From NCBI RefSeq assembly GCF_003955735.1, contig NZ_CP034464.1:4712001-4776000 (forward strand): a stretch of DNA of 64,000 nt. The letters run 5' to 3'. This document shows, in pieces, positions 28,204 to 36,383 of this stretch. Origin of the DNA: Undibacterium parvum (GTDB taxonomy: Bacteria; Pseudomonadota; Gammaproteobacteria; Burkholderiales; Burkholderiaceae_D). The notes under the pieces were generated by a model. It was not told the DNA's origin. It saw nothing but the letters and a program-made list of their open reading frames with translations, and did not search any database. A program made the translations under genes and the position numbers. Position 1 is the stretch's first letter, and each line of letters starts with the position of its first letter.

Positions 28204-30126
28204 TTAAGCGACCAAACGTTCTTGCCTCAATAGGTGCAGAGAAATTGTACTGCCCTGCCCTGGTATGCTGAGTATCTCAAATTGTGCAGAGAGTCGCACT
28301 GCGCGTTCCCGCATGATGTGCAAACCTACATGGGCATCGCCCTTCTGCTCGGCACTTTCCATCGTAAATCCCTGGCCATCATCGGTGATGATGAGCTTAA
28401 AATCTCGCTCATTTTCGACCCTGACCTTTACCTCACTGGCCTGCGCATGTTTACGCACATTCGATAAGGCTTCTTGCAAAATAAAAAGTACCTGCAACTG
28501 TTGCTCGGGGGCTAGCGGTGCGCCACTCCCTATAAATTCTATGACAGCGTGCACGCCCGTCTGGCGCTGAAATTTACTCAAGACATTGCGCATTTCAGAC
28601 TCTAAATTACTATCCTGCAGCCTGGTCCTAAAATTCAAGAGTAATTCGCGCACATCCTCATAACTTTCTTCCACTCCGGCGCGTAATAAGGGCGCAATAT
28701 CGGACACTTCCTGCAAATTATTGCGACTCAAAGAGTCTTCCAACATCTGCACTTGCAGGTTTAAGAAATTGAGGCCTTGCGCAATACTATCGTGCAAGCC
28801 CTGTGCCAGCAAATTGCGTTCTTGCGATACCGCAAATTCTTTTTCCTTGGCGATCAGCCTTTGATTCTCTATCGCCACGCCCAGATTTTTACCCAACGTT
28901 TCTAACAAACGCCGCTCTTCACTGCTGATCACCCGTTCATGGGTAAAATGCAGAGAAAAACTGCCTATCACTTGTTCTCTCGCTAGTATCTGAAATACCG
29001 CAATCGAGAAAAAACCTTCTTCCGCGCAGCGATAGCGTTTTTGCGTATCCATCTGACGGAAATCTCTGACCAGAATTATTCCCTGACTAACAGCCGCACC
29101 GCACAGGCAATCGGCGGTCTTGATGCAATGCTCCTCCTCCACCATTTTTTCAGAGATACCTTCGTGCACCGTGATGTGTAAATTATCGCTATGGTTATCG
29201 AGTATGCGCACGGTGCCACCCTCGGCCTTTATGCGTTGCATAATCCTGTGCAGAAAACCACGGCATAATTCTTCTATCGCATGTGGCCCAGCCAGGAAAG
29301 CAGCAACTTCATACAGGGTACTGATTTCTTGATTTTGTTCCTGCAGCTTGGCGGTTTTTTGCAGCACCCGTACTTCCAGGGTGCGGTGTACGGTTTGCAC
29401 CCTATCAGCCATCTGGTTAAAGGCTTGCGCCAGTACGCCAAATTCATCCTCGGTCTCTATCGGCAAGCGCACACTGAGATCGTCTTTACGCATGCGCGCT
29501 ATGCCCGCCTGCATACGGGTTACCGGCCCCACTATCCACAGATACAATAAATACAGTAAGGCGATACTTGCTGCCAGCGACATAAAAATCAGTATGGTCT
29601 GGCACAGACGCAACCAAGTGGTTTTTTCAGATAACTCCACTTCGACTAAGCTCACCAGCTTATTAATGCTTTCCACGAAGCTAGGGAGTGCGTCGGAATA
29701 GTTTTTAAGTGCCTGCTGCCGACTAGTCACATCAAGCTCATTTTGAGCCTGGATCGCAAAAACTTGCATACGCGTCTTCCAGTCCTGTTGCACCAATTGC
29801 ATTTGCGCACGAATGCCAGCAGTTGCAGGTAAAAACAGCGGACGTTTCGGATCGCCCAGCTGGAGATCGGACAAAGTACTATTAAACTGATCCAGCTCAT
29901 CTTGCGCCGTGGTGCTACTCACATGCTCGAGTACCATCGCCAGGCGATACGAGCGTACCCGCAAGCTGCCAGCCTCATTGATTGCGGCGGCACCGCCCTC
30001 GAGTTGCCATGATAAGAGCAAGGTGTAGCCGATCGCCATCAGGGTCAGCGCCAAGCCGATTAAGGTGGTGAGTAAAATGCGGAAAGTAAGGCGTTTGCCT
30101 ATAGGCAGACTGGACGCTGCATCCAT
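28204..30126 (-). CDS. narX: Nitrate/nitrite sensor kinase NarX
   Basis: 640-residue inner-membrane histidine kinase. TM1 at about 16-38 is followed by the ligand-binding P-box (INEAGSLRVRSYRLA, 49-63), a periplasmic four-helix sensor, TM2 at about 174-199, HAMP, a Cys-rich GAF-like module (C334, C340, C342, C367) and a HisKA_3 dimerisation domain with His445 (AQGLHDSIAQGLNFL). The HATPase domain ends the protein (DDGQGF). Partner gene narL follows. An FNR/Dnr box lies 43 bp before the start. Confidence 0.95.
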   Translation of the reverse strand: MDAASSLPIGKRLTFRILLTTLIGLALTLMAIGYTLLLSWQLEGGAAAINEAGSLRVRSYRLAMVLEHVSSTTAQDELDQFNSTLSDLQLGDPKRPLFLPATAGIRAQMQLVQQDWKTRMQVFAIQAQNELDVTSRQQALKNYSDALPSFVESINKLVSLVEVELSEKTTWLRLCQTILIFMSLAASIALLYLLYLWIVGPVTRMQAGIARMRKDDLSVRLPIETEDEFGVLAQAFNQMADRVQTVHRTLEVRVLQKTAKLQEQNQEISTLYEVAAFLAGPHAIEELCRGFLHRIMQRIKAEGGTVRILDNHSDNLHITVHEGISEKMVEEEHCIKTADCLCGAAVSQGIILVRDFRQMDTQKRYRCAEEGFFSIAVFQILAREQVIGSFSLHFTHERVISSEERRLLETLGKNLGVAIENQRLIAKEKEFAVSQERNLLAQGLHDSIAQGLNFLNLQVQMLEDSLSRNNLQEVSDIAPLLRAGVEESYEDVRELLLNFRTRLQDSNLESEMRNVLSKFQRQTGVHAVIEFIGSGAPLAPEQQLQVLFILQEALSNVRKHAQASEVKVRVENERDFKLIITDDGQGFTMESAEQKGDAHVGLHIMRERAVRLSAQFEILSIPGQGSTISLHLLRQERLVA

Positions 30127-30168
30127 GATGGAATTTCACTAGTGAGAATTACGTTAGTGTAGCCTTTA

Positions 30169-30182
30169 TTGACATGGATCAA
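30169..30182 (-). promoter_or_regulatory. FNR/Dnr-type box upstream of narXL
   Basis: TTGACATGGATCAA, 9 of 10 matches to TTGAT-N4-ATCAA, in the 67-bp gap between the carbonic anhydrase stop and the narX start. Confidence 0.7.
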
Positions 30183-30193
30183 GCTGTTTTGAA

Positions 30194-30913
30194 TCAAACT
30201 TCTTGGCTCACAGCGTCTAGTGCAGCGGAAATAGTGCGCGTGCCCTGATGCGGGTCCGTCACTATTCCCAAAGGACAAACCATAGGAAGGAAAGTATCGG
30301 TGCGATCTGAATACGCCAGCAATGCGCCATTGCTCATATCAAAATACCAGCCATGCAAGGCAATCTCGCCTCTGGCCTCACGTTCGGCCACCCAAGGGAA
30401 GCTACGCAAATTATTCAGTGACATGATGATCGCACCTAGTTCGCAGGCACGATTCTGTTCCTCTACCGAACAATGACTCAATTGCTGCAGAACCTGTTGT
30501 TTGACAGGTTCTACAATTTTCATCCAGCGCCCGATAAAATCAAGCTTACGGCTAGGTTTATAACCTTGCATCAAGGCGCGAATACCACCGCACTTTTCAT
30601 GCCCCATGACGATCACGCGCGTGACATTGAGCGCCTCGACCGCGAATTGCACCGCTGCACTAATGCCTTGCTGATGGCCAGCCTCGTTGCATGGAGGCAC
30701 CAGGTTGGCGACATTACGGATCACGAATATATCGCCAGGATCGCAATCGAGCAATAAAGCAGGGTCTACCCGTGAGTCACAGCAACCTATCAATAAAGTC
30801 GTCGGTTTCTGGCCGTTATTGAGTTTTTCGTACAGGTGTTTCTCACCTGAAAAATACTTGCTTTGAAAGCGTTGAAAGCCCTCTATAAAATGCGAAATAT
30901 TTTGAATAGTCAC
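30194..30913 (-). CDS. Beta-class carbonic anhydrase
   Basis: Zinc enzyme interconverting CO2 and bicarbonate, 239 residues. Zinc ligands and catalytic dyad are seen: Cys44, Asp46 and Arg48 in CCDSRVDP, His105 and Cys108 in GHEKCGG. A GTG start at 30913 is chosen: GGAGG lies 5 nt ahead and this start sits 1 bp after the moaA stop. Further upstream codons lie inside moaA. Coupling to moaA and placement between moaA and narX link it to the nitrate-respiration island. Confidence 0.93.
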   Translation of the reverse strand: MTIQNISHFIEGFQRFQSKYFSGEKHLYEKLNNGQKPTTLLIGCCDSRVDPALLLDCDPGDIFVIRNVANLVPPCNEAGHQQGISAAVQFAVEALNVTRVIVMGHEKCGGIRALMQGYKPSRKLDFIGRWMKIVEPVKQQVLQQLSHCSVEEQNRACELGAIIMSLNNLRSFPWVAEREARGEIALHGWYFDMSNGALLAYSDRTDTFLPMVCPLGIVTDPHQGTRTISAALDAVSQEV

Positions 30914-30914
30914 A

Positions 30915-31928
30915 TCAACCTCCGGTTTGCGCCATGAAACGGATGATTTTATACGGATTATCGTTAAATTCATGACGTTCTGGTTTTAATTCTATGGCGG
31001 CGCGGATTGCCGACTCCAGCTCGGTATCACTAATGCCAGCCCTCAGCAAGGGACGCAATTCAAATTTTTCTTCCTGTCCCAAACACATGTAGAGGGTACC
31101 ATCAACCGACAAACGCACCCGGTTGCAGGTTGCGCAAAAATGTTGGCTAATAGGGGAAATGAAGCCAATAGTTCCCTTGCCGTCTTGGGTACTCCAATAG
31201 CGCGCCGGACCGCCACCCAATTCCGCCGCTGCAGGTTTGAGGTTAAATTGCCTGACCAGTTGTTCACGTATTGGTCCCACATCGAGATACTGACTATTGC
31301 GCCCGGTCTCGCCCATAGGCATCGCCTCTATCAGCCTGAGTATGAAACCTTCCTCAAAACAATATTGCGCCATACGCATGATCTCGTGATCATTGACGCC
31401 ACGCATCACCACCATATTGAGTTTAATAGGATCAAATCCGGCTTGCTTCCCCGCTTGCAGCCCCGCCATGATGCTAGCGAAGCTATCGCGGCCGGTGATC
31501 TTCTCCATGCATGCCTTATCTAGGCTATCGAGACTGACATTAATACGACTAACCCCGGCAGAGCGCAAGGCAACTGCATGTTTATGTAACTGGGTGGCGT
31601 TGGTAGAGAGTGAAATATCTTTTAAGCCTGGTAAGCCGGACAAACTACTTACCAGCTTAGGCAAATGACGACGTAACAGCGGCTCGCCACCCGTCATACG
31701 CAAGCGCGATACGCCCATACGAGCAAAGGCGGCGACCACCCGCTCTATCTCATCAAAACGCAACCAATTCTCTGGCTCTTCAAATCCAGAAAATCCCTTC
31801 GGCAGGCAATAGCTACAACGTAAATCACAACGATCGGTTACGGACAAACGCAAATAGCTCACTTTGCGACCAAATCTATCGATCAGCGCAGGCGAGGGGG
31901 AGGCAGATGGGGGATAAGAAGTTTGCAT
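30915..31928 (-). CDS. moaA: GTP 3',8-cyclase MoaA
   Basis: Radical-SAM enzyme starting molybdenum cofactor synthesis from GTP. 337 residues. N-terminal cluster C34, C38, C41 (CDLRCSYC), C-terminal cluster C265, C268, C282 (CATCNRVRL ... MCLG), and the required C-terminal Gly-Gly. Supplies the cofactor for NarG. In this layout moaA is part of the nar region, as in Pseudomonas nar loci. May be a second moaA besides a housekeeping one; that cannot be judged from this window. Confidence 0.95.
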   Translation of the reverse strand: MQTSYPPSASPSPALIDRFGRKVSYLRLSVTDRCDLRCSYCLPKGFSGFEEPENWLRFDEIERVVAAFARMGVSRLRMTGGEPLLRRHLPKLVSSLSGLPGLKDISLSTNATQLHKHAVALRSAGVSRINVSLDSLDKACMEKITGRDSFASIMAGLQAGKQAGFDPIKLNMVVMRGVNDHEIMRMAQYCFEEGFILRLIEAMPMGETGRNSQYLDVGPIREQLVRQFNLKPAAAELGGGPARYWSTQDGKGTIGFISPISQHFCATCNRVRLSVDGTLYMCLGQEEKFELRPLLRAGISDTELESAIRAAIELKPERHEFNDNPYKIIRFMAQTGG

Positions 31929-32033
31929 GACTTCATTGTGCTGGCGAATGCCCTGATTGACAATTCTCCGCCAAGCTATTTATGCCTAGTTCCTTTGGGG
32001 GATACTGCTTACTCTGATTTTATTTTGGCACCC

Positions 32034-32105
32034 TGCCACTGCGCATATTCCATGCGGGTTTCCAGCCTATCTGCCTTGAAAGCCGCATGGAATATGCGCC
32101 TTGGC
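32034..32105. repeat. Dispersed palindromic repeat, family B (perfect arms)
   Basis: GCGCATATTCCATGCGG at 32041-32057 and its exact complement at 32083-32099, 17-bp arms 25 bases apart. The best copy of the family here; lies between moaA and the 12-TM protein gene. Confidence 0.85.
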
Positions 32106-32172
32106 GTGGTGCCTAAATTTATTTTGAGGCGGATCGGCACTGGCTGTTAGATTGATCTCAGTAAGCTATTGG

Positions 32173-33468
32173 CTATTTTTGAAGCTTATTAGCACGCAGA
32201 ACCGGTAGTAGCTCGCGCCGATACGAAAACAGGCAGAGCATTAGTAGTGCAGCGATCATCCCCTGTGACAGCGCAAAGGCTAGTCCGGCAGCAGGCGCAA
32301 GCATGCTAGGCATCACAGGCAATAACAACAGTAACAACAAAGCGAGCAAGAGCAGACGCGCTTGCCATTTCAAGCGCTGCGGTGGCAATACCGCCTGCAT
32401 GGTCGGAACCCGCCGCCCCATAGGTATTTGCCGACGTAAGTGCAGAAACACCAGAAACGGGATGATCTTGCCCAGCATGGCATTGATTGGCAGCACCGCG
32501 CCACCGACCAGGGCCAATACCCCTATCCACCACGGCAAACTGGCATTTAATTTCGCTGGTAATTGCGCTTCAAACAAGGCGGAACTGGCAGTCAAAAGCG
32601 CGGCAAAAAACCAGCTCGCGGTACACACCAGCCAGAGTATCCAGGCCGGATCAAAACTTCGCTTGGCTCGCCACACAGCGCGCATTGCAAACAGTGCGAA
32701 AACCATCACCAGCAGGCAAGCGAGTAAGATCGAAGACGCGCGCAGCAAAGTAAACGGCATAGACAGCAATGGCAAACAAAGCAATCCCGGCAGACTACGC
32801 TGCCACCACAGGCTAGGCTTGGGGGTTTGCCAAAACATGGGGACCACGGTAGACGCGATACCTATGACTAATGTGGCTATCCATCCGACCACGCCCCATG
32901 CCACGTGCAGATCCAGAAAATACCAGACATCAATCGACCACCAGCCGGCAAGAGCAGCCGCCAGGCCTATTCCCAAACTCACCACGATAGCCAGCGGTAC
33001 ACATATCCATGCCAGAGTACGAGTAGTTGCGTCTATGACGCTGACACGCCATGCGGTATGCGCCAAAGCCAGGACAACAGCGCCGTACAACAGTGCTGCC
33101 AGTCCGGCAGCAAACAAGAAGCCGCGCGTATCCCCGAATAGAAATGCGAACGACAGCGCAGCGGCAATCATGGCCGAGCCGAATGCGACAAAGGGAGAAA
33201 TATAGCGCGCCGCGTTGACCGTCTGGCCACCGACCACGGGCATCAGCTGAAACAGGGCACCTATCATGATGGGTGCTAGCATGCCCAACACCAGGCAGTG
33301 CGTGATCGCCAAAGTCAGAGGCGCGAAGCGATCGGGCAAACCTGCATTAGGCCCGAAAGCGAGTAACAGCCCCGCCACCATTCCCAACCAAGGTGCCGGC
33401 AACAAGCAACCAAAAATAGTCGCCGGTGATGGTGCCAGTTCGTAGTTGAGAATTTTTACAGTGGCCAA
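32173..33468 (-). CDS. Multi-spanning membrane protein, NnrS/heme-copper-like
   Basis: 431 residues, about 12 hydrophobic segments. Two His-bearing helices stand out: THCLVLGMLAPIMIGALFQL and DLHVAWGVVGWIATLVIG, spaced as in NnrS and heme-copper oxidase subunit I relatives, with VVPMFWQ after the second. The NnrS signature (GHSGRP) is absent, so it is not a plain NnrS. It lies in the nar island between moaA and the hemerythrin gene, same strand. A heme-binding NO-related membrane protein is the best guess. Possible alternative: transporter. Confidence 0.6.
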   Translation of the reverse strand: MATVKILNYELAPSPATIFGCLLPAPWLGMVAGLLLAFGPNAGLPDRFAPLTLAITHCLVLGMLAPIMIGALFQLMPVVGGQTVNAARYISPFVAFGSAMIAAALSFAFLFGDTRGFLFAAGLAALLYGAVVLALAHTAWRVSVIDATTRTLAWICVPLAIVVSLGIGLAAALAGWWSIDVWYFLDLHVAWGVVGWIATLVIGIASTVVPMFWQTPKPSLWWQRSLPGLLCLPLLSMPFTLLRASSILLACLLVMVFALFAMRAVWRAKRSFDPAWILWLVCTASWFFAALLTASSALFEAQLPAKLNASLPWWIGVLALVGGAVLPINAMLGKIIPFLVFLHLRRQIPMGRRVPTMQAVLPPQRLKWQARLLLLALLLLLLLPVMPSMLAPAAGLAFALSQGMIAALLMLCLFSYRRELLPVLRANKLQK

Positions 33469-33507
33469 AAGGAGCTTATCTCTAAATTACGCCAAATTTG
33501 CGTCGAC

Positions 33508-33954
33508 TTAGGAACAAGAGCCGCAGCAAGTGCTACCAAAACCAAGTACCGCGTCGAGATTAGGAATACTACCGCCACACATAGGATACAGGACGTTTTC
33601 CTCTTTGACGTTATGCTGCTGTATCAAAACGTTCAGGGTATCGATCGCTGCCAGTGCTACTTCTGCCTGGTTGGCTTCGATCGCGGCATAGGCCTCATCA
33701 CGCAAGCTACGGATTTCGGCATGCTCGCCACGCATCACTACCGTCGGTCCACTGGTCATGCCGGTGGCTTTTTCAAATGCAGGGAAAAGTTTATTTTCTT
33801 CCAGCCCAAAATGCAGATCAAGCTCCTCACTAAATAGGCGGAAGTTGCGCCCTGCTGACGCCATATCACCCTTATGCAGCGCCACTTCGCAGCGATTGAG
33901 CTGATCGTCACATTCGGTGTGCTGCTTTACCATTTCCATCATTGCTTTAGACAT
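33508..33954 (-). CDS. Hemerythrin-like (HHE) protein with Cys-rich tail
   Basis: 148 residues forming a four-helix HHE domain. Likely di-iron ligands: H in KQHTECDD, H/E in LDLHFGLEENKLFP, H in RGEHAEIRSL, H/E in QQHNVKEENVLYP. Such proteins bind O2 or NO or protect Fe-S centres. The last residues, GSTCCGSCS, give a Cys-rich tail not usual in the family. Set between the membrane protein and ppiC of the nar island, so an NO-handling or Fe-S-repair role fits. Confidence 0.82.
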   Translation of the reverse strand: MSKAMMEMVKQHTECDDQLNRCEVALHKGDMASAGRNFRLFSEELDLHFGLEENKLFPAFEKATGMTSGPTVVMRGEHAEIRSLRDEAYAAIEANQAEVALAAIDTLNVLIQQHNVKEENVLYPMCGGSIPNLDAVLGFGSTCCGSCS

Positions 33955-34032
33955 TTTTCTCTTACCTTCTATGTTTCCTGTAGGTGCACCATCTTCACCA
34001 TTTGCACCCTAGGAATTTAATAATTGTAGATA

Positions 34033-34049
34033 GGTGCGCATGGCGCACC
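34033..34049. repeat. Small perfect hairpin 3' of ppiC
   Basis: GGTGCGC-ATG-GCGCACC, a 7-bp stem with 3-nt loop, 6 bp past the ppiC stop on the - strand. No long T-run; probably a 3' end hairpin. Confidence 0.45.
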
Positions 34050-34054
34050 CTACT

Positions 34055-34801
34055 CTATTGCAGTAGCGGGCTATCGGCACCCGGCAGATCGATACCGGAG
34101 ATCTTGGCACGACCGACCAGCAATTGCAGATACTGACGCACCGCATGGTCATGACTCGCCATACGCATCGCGTCCGCGATACTGCTTTCAACTTCTTCGA
34201 ATGGCCGGAGTCGACCATCGACCTTACGGCCCAGCTGAATAATGTGCAAGCCAAAGCGGGTTTCAATCAGACGCGGAATAAGCTGGCCTGCCACGCCAGA
34301 AAATACCGCCTGCTCAAACTCTGCTACGGTCGCACCACGTGTAATCTGCCCCAAACTACCGCCGACCTCACTTGAAGGACAGTTGGAATTGGCTTTAGCG
34401 CATTCAGCAAACTGCTGAGGGTTTTCCAGCAGATCGGCCAGAACGATGGATGCGTGTTTGCGTAAAGCATCCAGATCAACGCCTGCCGTGACCTGAAACA
34501 AGATATGGCTCGCTTCCACCAGTTCACCCACAGTAAACCGCGCTGGGTGCGCCTGATATTGACGTAGACACTCTTCGCGACCCGGCATCGGCACTTTCAC
34601 CTCTTGCGCCAGCAAGGCTTCGATCAGGGCATCGTCTCTATCGGCTTTAAGTTCTAGTTGACGCGCCTCGTCGAGCAAGACCCGACGTAACACCAGCGCG
34701 GTCATGGCGCTTTGCAGCGGATCGGTGGCGTCCTGATGATCCGGCAATTCTTGCTCCATCTCGGCATCATTGAGTTCATAGCCATTGACGATGACAGGCA
34801 T
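34055..34801 (-). CDS. Parvulin-type peptidyl-prolyl isomerase of the nar operon
   Basis: 248 residues, no signal peptide, so cytosolic. An N-terminal helical chaperone-like part (1-100) precedes the parvulin domain (about 105-205: VEASHILFQV, GGSLGQITRG, ETRFGLHIIQLGRK). A PpiC-type gene directly after narI is standard in Pseudomonas/Burkholderia nar operons and is like NifM in build. Probably helps fold or mature NarG or NarH; partner is inferred. AGGAG ribosome site 6 nt before ATG, 18 bp after narI. Confidence 0.88.
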   Translation of the reverse strand: MPVIVNGYELNDAEMEQELPDHQDATDPLQSAMTALVLRRVLLDEARQLELKADRDDALIEALLAQEVKVPMPGREECLRQYQAHPARFTVGELVEASHILFQVTAGVDLDALRKHASIVLADLLENPQQFAECAKANSNCPSSEVGGSLGQITRGATVAEFEQAVFSGVAGQLIPRLIETRFGLHIIQLGRKVDGRLRPFEEVESSIADAMRMASHDHAVRQYLQLLVGRAKISGIDLPGADSPLLQ

Positions 34802-34819
34802 GTTGTTCTCCTAAATAAA

Positions 34820-35503
34820 TTAACGGGGGCGGACCAACTGCCATGCACGGCTGATATAGCCAACCGAAGCAAAGCCGCTCCACACGTGCACCAAGCGGGT
34901 GAACGGAAAGATCACGAACAGGCTTAAACCCATAAACAGATGCAGCTTAAACAGCAAGGGGGCAGCGATGATAAATTCTGCTGCATCGCCACGGAAGGTG
35001 ATGATGTGCTGCGCCCAAGTCATCAATAAAACCATCATGTGACCATCGGTATGATTGGCCGATTCAAATATCGTCGACAAACCCAGACCCAAGGTCAGAA
35101 AGATCCACAGCAATAAGATCTTGTCACCGGTTTTTGTCACTGCAGCGATACGGGCATTGGTAAAACGACGGTGCATCAAGATCAGCAAACCCAGCATACA
35201 TAAAGTGCCGAATATGCCGCCCATTACCATCGCGATCATTTGTTTAAGCGTGTGTGTAACACCTAGCGTATCCCAGACGATCACCGGAGTAAGCAAACCG
35301 ACCATATGACCAAAGAACAAACCAATAATGCCGATATGAAATAGGATATTACCGACCCGCAGATTGCCTTCATGCAGCATCTGGGAAGAATCGCTCTTCC
35401 AGGTATATTGTTCACGCTCAAAACGCGCCAGACTGCCGAACAAAAAGATCGCCAGCGCGATGTAGGGATAAATCCCGTAGATAAATTGATGTAAGTAATT
35501 CAT
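34820..35503 (-). CDS. narI: Respiratory nitrate reductase gamma subunit NarI
   Basis: 227-residue membrane cytochrome b that oxidises quinol and passes electrons to NarH. Five membrane helices. The heme b His ligands are found in NILFHIGIIGLFFGHMVG (two) and KLHLFMGLSLFVIFPF with TRLVHVWSG (two). Begins 12 bp after narJ with AAGGAG. Length equals that of known NarI. Confidence 0.96.
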   Translation of the reverse strand: MNYLHQFIYGIYPYIALAIFLFGSLARFEREQYTWKSDSSQMLHEGNLRVGNILFHIGIIGLFFGHMVGLLTPVIVWDTLGVTHTLKQMIAMVMGGIFGTLCMLGLLILMHRRFTNARIAAVTKTGDKILLLWIFLTLGLGLSTIFESANHTDGHMMVLLMTWAQHIITFRGDAAEFIIAAPLLFKLHLFMGLSLFVIFPFTRLVHVWSGFASVGYISRAWQLVRPR

Positions 35504-35515
35504 GATCGTCTCTCC

Positions 35516-36190
35516 TTATTGAGCAGTTGCGCTAGGGCCAGAGTGCGGCTGCCGCGGGTGAAAATTGATTGGTTTGGACGCCGATGAGCAGCCAGACATA
35601 TTTGGCTTTAGCAGCGGCTCTACACCATCGGCACCAGGTCCGAAGGTTTCCATTGCGTCGTCCATGTCACGTACTGGTGGCTCGCCCTGCTCTTGCGGGA
35701 CGACATCGGTCAAGGTCGTCAACAACATAAAGATGCCGTTATACGGACTATCGTTACGCTTTAAACGCATACCGATCGCAGCTAACACGTGAATGGCCTC
35801 GCCCAGCAGTTTTTCTGCAGTTTCAGCATCCATTAAACTCAAGAATTCTAAAAACAAGGGCACGAAATCTGGCAACTCGCTAGACTCCGGCTCAAAACCG
35901 TGACGACGATATTCTTCTATCAAATCGACCATGGCCTGACCACGATCACGACTTTCGCCATGGATGTGCTCAAACAAATGCAAGGACAATGAATGAGTGC
36001 GATCGAAAGTGCCTACATAATTTTCTTGTAGCGAGATCAGATTACTCGTTTTGAGAGCCGTCAGTAATGGATGTAGTACTTCCAGAAATTCTGGCTCGGC
36101 GACAAGCGCTTGCTCAATTTCAGGGATGGCCGCAATCAAATCCGGTTGCGGGTAACTGAGTAGAGCTGACAATATGCGATAAATTTGCAT
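35516..36190 (-). CDS. narJ: Nitrate reductase assembly chaperone NarJ
   Basis: 224 residues from the ATG with AAAGGAAA ahead; the open frame upstream lacks a ribosome site. MQIYRILSALLSYPQPDL is the family N-terminus, and the mid-helix LLEFLSL and DSPYNGIF regions follow. NarJ inserts the Mo cofactor and holds NarGH until membrane docking. The C-terminal 25 residues are Pro/Ser-rich and unstructured. A repeat-like palindromic spacer separates it from narH. Confidence 0.93.
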   Translation of the reverse strand: MQIYRILSALLSYPQPDLIAAIPEIEQALVAEPEFLEVLHPLLTALKTSNLISLQENYVGTFDRTHSLSLHLFEHIHGESRDRGQAMVDLIEEYRRHGFEPESSELPDFVPLFLEFLSLMDAETAEKLLGEAIHVLAAIGMRLKRNDSPYNGIFMLLTTLTDVVPQEQGEPPVRDMDDAMETFGPGADGVEPLLKPNMSGCSSASKPINFHPRQPHSGPSATAQ

Positions 36191-36253
36191 GATATTTCCT
36201 TTTGTTTTGTCTGTCCTTTGAAAAACCAAGACAATCAATAATTCGCTTTAAGA

Positions 36254-36379
36254 TCCCCTCTCCCGCGAGCGGGAGAGGGCTAGGGTGAGGGTGCCTGAAA
36301 TTCCCGAGAAGCTAGATCGACTACGGCTACTCAATCACCCTCATCCCCTACCCTTCTCCTGCTAGCGGGAGAAGGGAGT
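36254..36379. repeat. Palindromic spacer inside narHJ
   Basis: Two hairpins, CTCTCCCGCGAGCGGGAGAG at 36258-36277 and TTCTCCTGCTAGCGGGAGAA at 36355-36374, framed by TAGGGTGAGGGTG and CACCCTCATCCCCTA that can also pair. This is the layout of a dispersed intergenic element placed between narH and narJ. Confidence 0.75.
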
Positions 36380-36383
36380 AAAC

